Of a stretch of 64,000 nucleotides of DNA, positions 61,701-64,000 are shown in pieces. The position numbers were made by a program, and so were the translations under genes. Numbering within the stretch: the stretch's first letter is position 1; the number at the start of each line of letters is the position of its first letter. The notes below the pieces were generated by a model. That model did no database searches and was not told the DNA's origin. It saw only the letters and a list, made by a program, of their open reading frames with translations. Source of the stretch: Geosiphon pyriformis (taxonomy: Eukaryota; Glomeromycota; Glomeromycetes; Archaeosporales; Geosiphonaceae); the NCBI GenBank assembly GCA_016748015.1, contig JAAOMT010000129.1, positions 186,001 through 250,000 of the forward strand, read 5' to 3'.

Positions 61701-62480
61701 TGGGACAAAAAAGAGAAAAAAGTTTTTTCTTATAGTATTTTTATTACATATTTTGATTTTTTATAGATTATTTAAAAGATAAAGCCAATTAACTAAAATA
61801 TATTTTGTATATTATTATAAATAATTTAAAAAATAGAGTATCATAATTTTTAGTGTTTATAATAAATTAAAAGTAACAATTTTTAAGAGTTTTATAAAAT
61901 TATTAAAAATTTTATAATTTATTAATCTTTAAAATTTTTTTGTCATATTTAAAAATTTGCTAAAGGTTTTAATTATTAATAGTTTATTTATTGAGTTTTT
62001 TAGTTATAAAACATAAATATAATAAATGTTTTTTTGATATAATAACTAATTTATAATTATTAAAATAGTTATTAATAAAATGTTTTTTTATTGTTTTTTT
62101 AAATTATGTTGTGATGTTATTTATTTTGTATTAATTAATAATAATTACTAAGATTTAATATTGTTTTTTTGCTTTTTTAGTAAGCTAATAATATAATAAT
62201 TAATAAATCTAAATTAAGATAAGCTTTTTTTATTAGGTTATTACAAAGTTAAATTACAAAATTTATTTATAATAATCAATTTTTTCAAGTATATAGCTCT
62301 ATAAAAAAAAATAAAAAAAAATAAAAATAAAAATATTTTTTTTTTATAAATTAAACTATTTGTATTTATACATATTTTCTAGTTTTATAAGATTGTTTTT
62401 AATAATTTGTTATTATTAATTATTGTTTACTATTGCTAGTTATTTTCTATTATTTAGTATTATTATATATTATATTCAAT
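61701..62480. other. A+T-rich spacer between head-to-head LINEs
   Basis: About 780 bp, nearly all A and T, with no gene. It separates the 5' ends of the minus-strand LINE and the plus-strand LINE. Confidence 0.7.
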
Positions 62481-64000
62481 AAAAACTTCTTTCTTTCTTA
62501 CCTCCAAAAATCTTCAAAAAGCATATTTTCTGATAAAAAAGTTTTCTAATTTTTTCTTGCTAGTTTTTTCAACATTTCTTTAAGTAATAACCTTTTTATC
62601 GTGGATTTAAAAGCTGCTTCAGGTGGTGACATGTCAAAAAAAAAGACACCCAAAGGAGCTTTTTATGGTCCTGCTGGTGGTTCTTTTGCTCAAAAGAAAA
62701 AAGTAGTTCTTGGAAATGTTAAACACTCTGGTGATAAGAAGGATATTTCCTTAAGTAATTCTGGACTTGGTAATAGTATGTATTCTAATGTGGATAGTCT
62801 GTCTGGTAATGATAAGGATGTGGACATGACTGGTATACATGATGGGTGTTTTTTGGGTTTGGCTGTAATCACTTCCAAGGCAAAACATATTGATATTGGT
62901 GCAATATTTGGCTTTTCACTTGGCTCTTCTGATTTTACTATGAATGATGATAAAATTGTGCTTCTCTTTTGCTTGTCTATCTCTCTGAAAAAAAAGTGGA
63001 TTGATTCAAAGATCATCAAAACTCCAGTGGAAGTGTCAGTCAAAAAATCATTTGCTTTGGATATTGATATTTCTGCAGTAGAAAACAAATCAGTCACAGC
63101 AAAAACTCAGCTTGTTAGAAAATTTTTTTCAACTATCAATAGTTTTGGGGGGGCCACTACTCCCTCAAAATTTGAGAGAATCATCAGATCTATCTTCATT
63201 TTAGAAGAAAGCATGAATATGACCACTTTATTGGCCAGAAAAAAAGATATCTCTGTAAACACTGATTTCAAAAAACAAAATATCCATTCAAATTGGGCTG
63301 TGGTCATAAAGAAAATTCCCATGGATATGCCTAAAAAAATGATCGTCGCTGCAGTATCTGAATTTGGTAATATTAAGTCGATCAAAGTTTAATTAATTGG
63401 CATGTGGCAAAAAGCCATAATAGAATTTGCTAGTTCAGATTAGGCTGAGCAACTGGCATCTAGATGGTCCTTTCTTATTAAGAAAGACTCTGTATGTGTG
63501 ACTATGGCTGTGGAAAATTGCAAGACATAGGCTTCTAAGGATTGGTTTAGAGTGCTTTTGTTTATTCTACCAGTGAGAATAATGGCACATGATCTTGGTA
63601 TTCTCTTGGATAGGGCTGGTGGAAAAACATGTGTAATCAATCATTCTGTTGATACTAGCAATAAAATCCATTGTGCTATAATTGGCTTTAAATCTGAGGA
63701 GGATCTGGAGTCTGCTTATTGCATAGAGCCAATATTTAGTAGTGTTAAACTTTCTTAAGCAAGAATGGATCTGGTTTGGTGTGAATGTTGTGAGAAATTT
63801 GGTCATTCTGTTTTGAAATGTGATGCCACAATTACATCCTCTTTCAAGCCAGTCAAACCATTTAAAAAAAATGCTTTAGAGGTTATTTGCCTTCATCTAG
63901 CTAAATTGTATGCCAAGAAAAACGTTACCATTTTTTGTTTGGCTGCTTTTGGTGGCAGATCTTGGGCTCAAATGGCTCTGGCTGCATCCACTTCTCATGA
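62481..64000 (+). mobile_element. LINE retrotransposon, 5' part (plus strand, runs off the window)
   Basis: A C/T-containing 5' leader (AAAACTTCTTTCTTTCTTAC near 62,481) precedes an ORF1 of the same family as in the minus-strand LINE. The element continues beyond position 64,000, so ORF2 cannot be judged. The left boundary is approximate. Confidence 0.8.
62631..64000 (+). pseudogene. LINE ORF1, 5' part, with in-frame stops
   Basis: ATG at 62631 (MSKKKTPKGAFYGPAGGSFA) opens a frame that is intact to the TAA at 63390. It contains VRKFFSTINSFGGATTPSKF, matching VRKLFSKINGFGEASTPSKF of the neighbouring LINE, and NWAVVIKKIPMDMPKKMIVA, an RRM-like segment. Homology continues in the same frame past the stop (MWQKAIIEF) with further stops at about 63,441, 63,528 and 63,757. 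It then reaches a CCHC knuckle CECCEKFGHSVLKC at about 63,781-63,822 and LAKLYAKKNV near 63,899. The stops occupy positions where the related copy has Gln or aromatic residues. Decay is milder than in the minus-strand copy. Confidence 0.82.

Overview
The window is eukaryotic and very probably from an arbuscular mycorrhizal fungus (Glomeromycotina, Rhizophagus-like). Three things point there. Genes carry many short GT-AG introns in a very A+T-rich genome full of (AAT)n, (ATT)n and (CATA)n microsatellites. There is a single-exon MATA-type HMG-box gene with the usual C-terminal coiled coil. The right-hand 14 kb is packed with decayed copies of non-LTR retrotransposons whose proteins I recognise as families abundant in Rhizophagus. 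The species is inferred, not proven. I read exon structures by hand from splice signals and reading frame; they have not been tested against transcripts or homologues.

Layout. 1.9-3.1 kb (minus) and 18.6-19.9 kb (minus) hold two diverged paralogues of a five-exon, four-transmembrane protein. 6.6-8.5 kb holds a six-exon gene of unknown function whose last exon and 3' flank also occur as an orphan copy 1.7 kb upstream. 9.1-11.3 kb encodes a protein with about 45 twelve-residue repeats followed by three zinc fingers. 16.2-17.0 kb is the HMG-box gene. 27.9 kb, 39.1 kb and 41.2 kb carry three small single-exon genes for predicted secreted or signal-anchored, low-complexity proteins. 28.5-35.0 kb is an extreme A+T desert containing one CpG-bearing island of CTCGA motifs. 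35.1-37.1 kb (minus) encodes a seed-maturation-protein (SMP) domain protein built from three internal repeats. 42.5-43.2 kb is a small TIR transposon derivative that still carries a transposase N-terminus. 44.3-46.1 kb (minus) encodes an RRM+R3H RNA-binding protein (Pin4/Cip2 type). It is divergently paired with a nine-exon WD40 gene, THOC3/Tex1, at 46.5-48.5 kb. 49.9-64.0 kb holds three LINE-related elements separated by A+T-rich spacers: an ORF1-only element (minus), a near full-length but dead LINE (minus), and the 5' part of another LINE (plus) that continues past the window edge.

How the genes fit together. No operon or biosynthetic cluster is visible. The only functional pairing is the divergent RRM/R3H and THOC3 genes, both in mRNA metabolism and sharing a 459-bp intergenic region. 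The rest looks like a fungal accessory region: expanded families (HMG, zinc finger, membrane paralogues), lone secreted proteins in gene-poor A+T-rich DNA, and decaying mobile elements. The most unusual item is an ORF1-only element whose 3' tail matches that of the neighbouring full LINE although its ORF1 differs, which suggests a parasitic two-component retrotransposon arrangement. No rRNA, tRNA or CRISPR was recognised.
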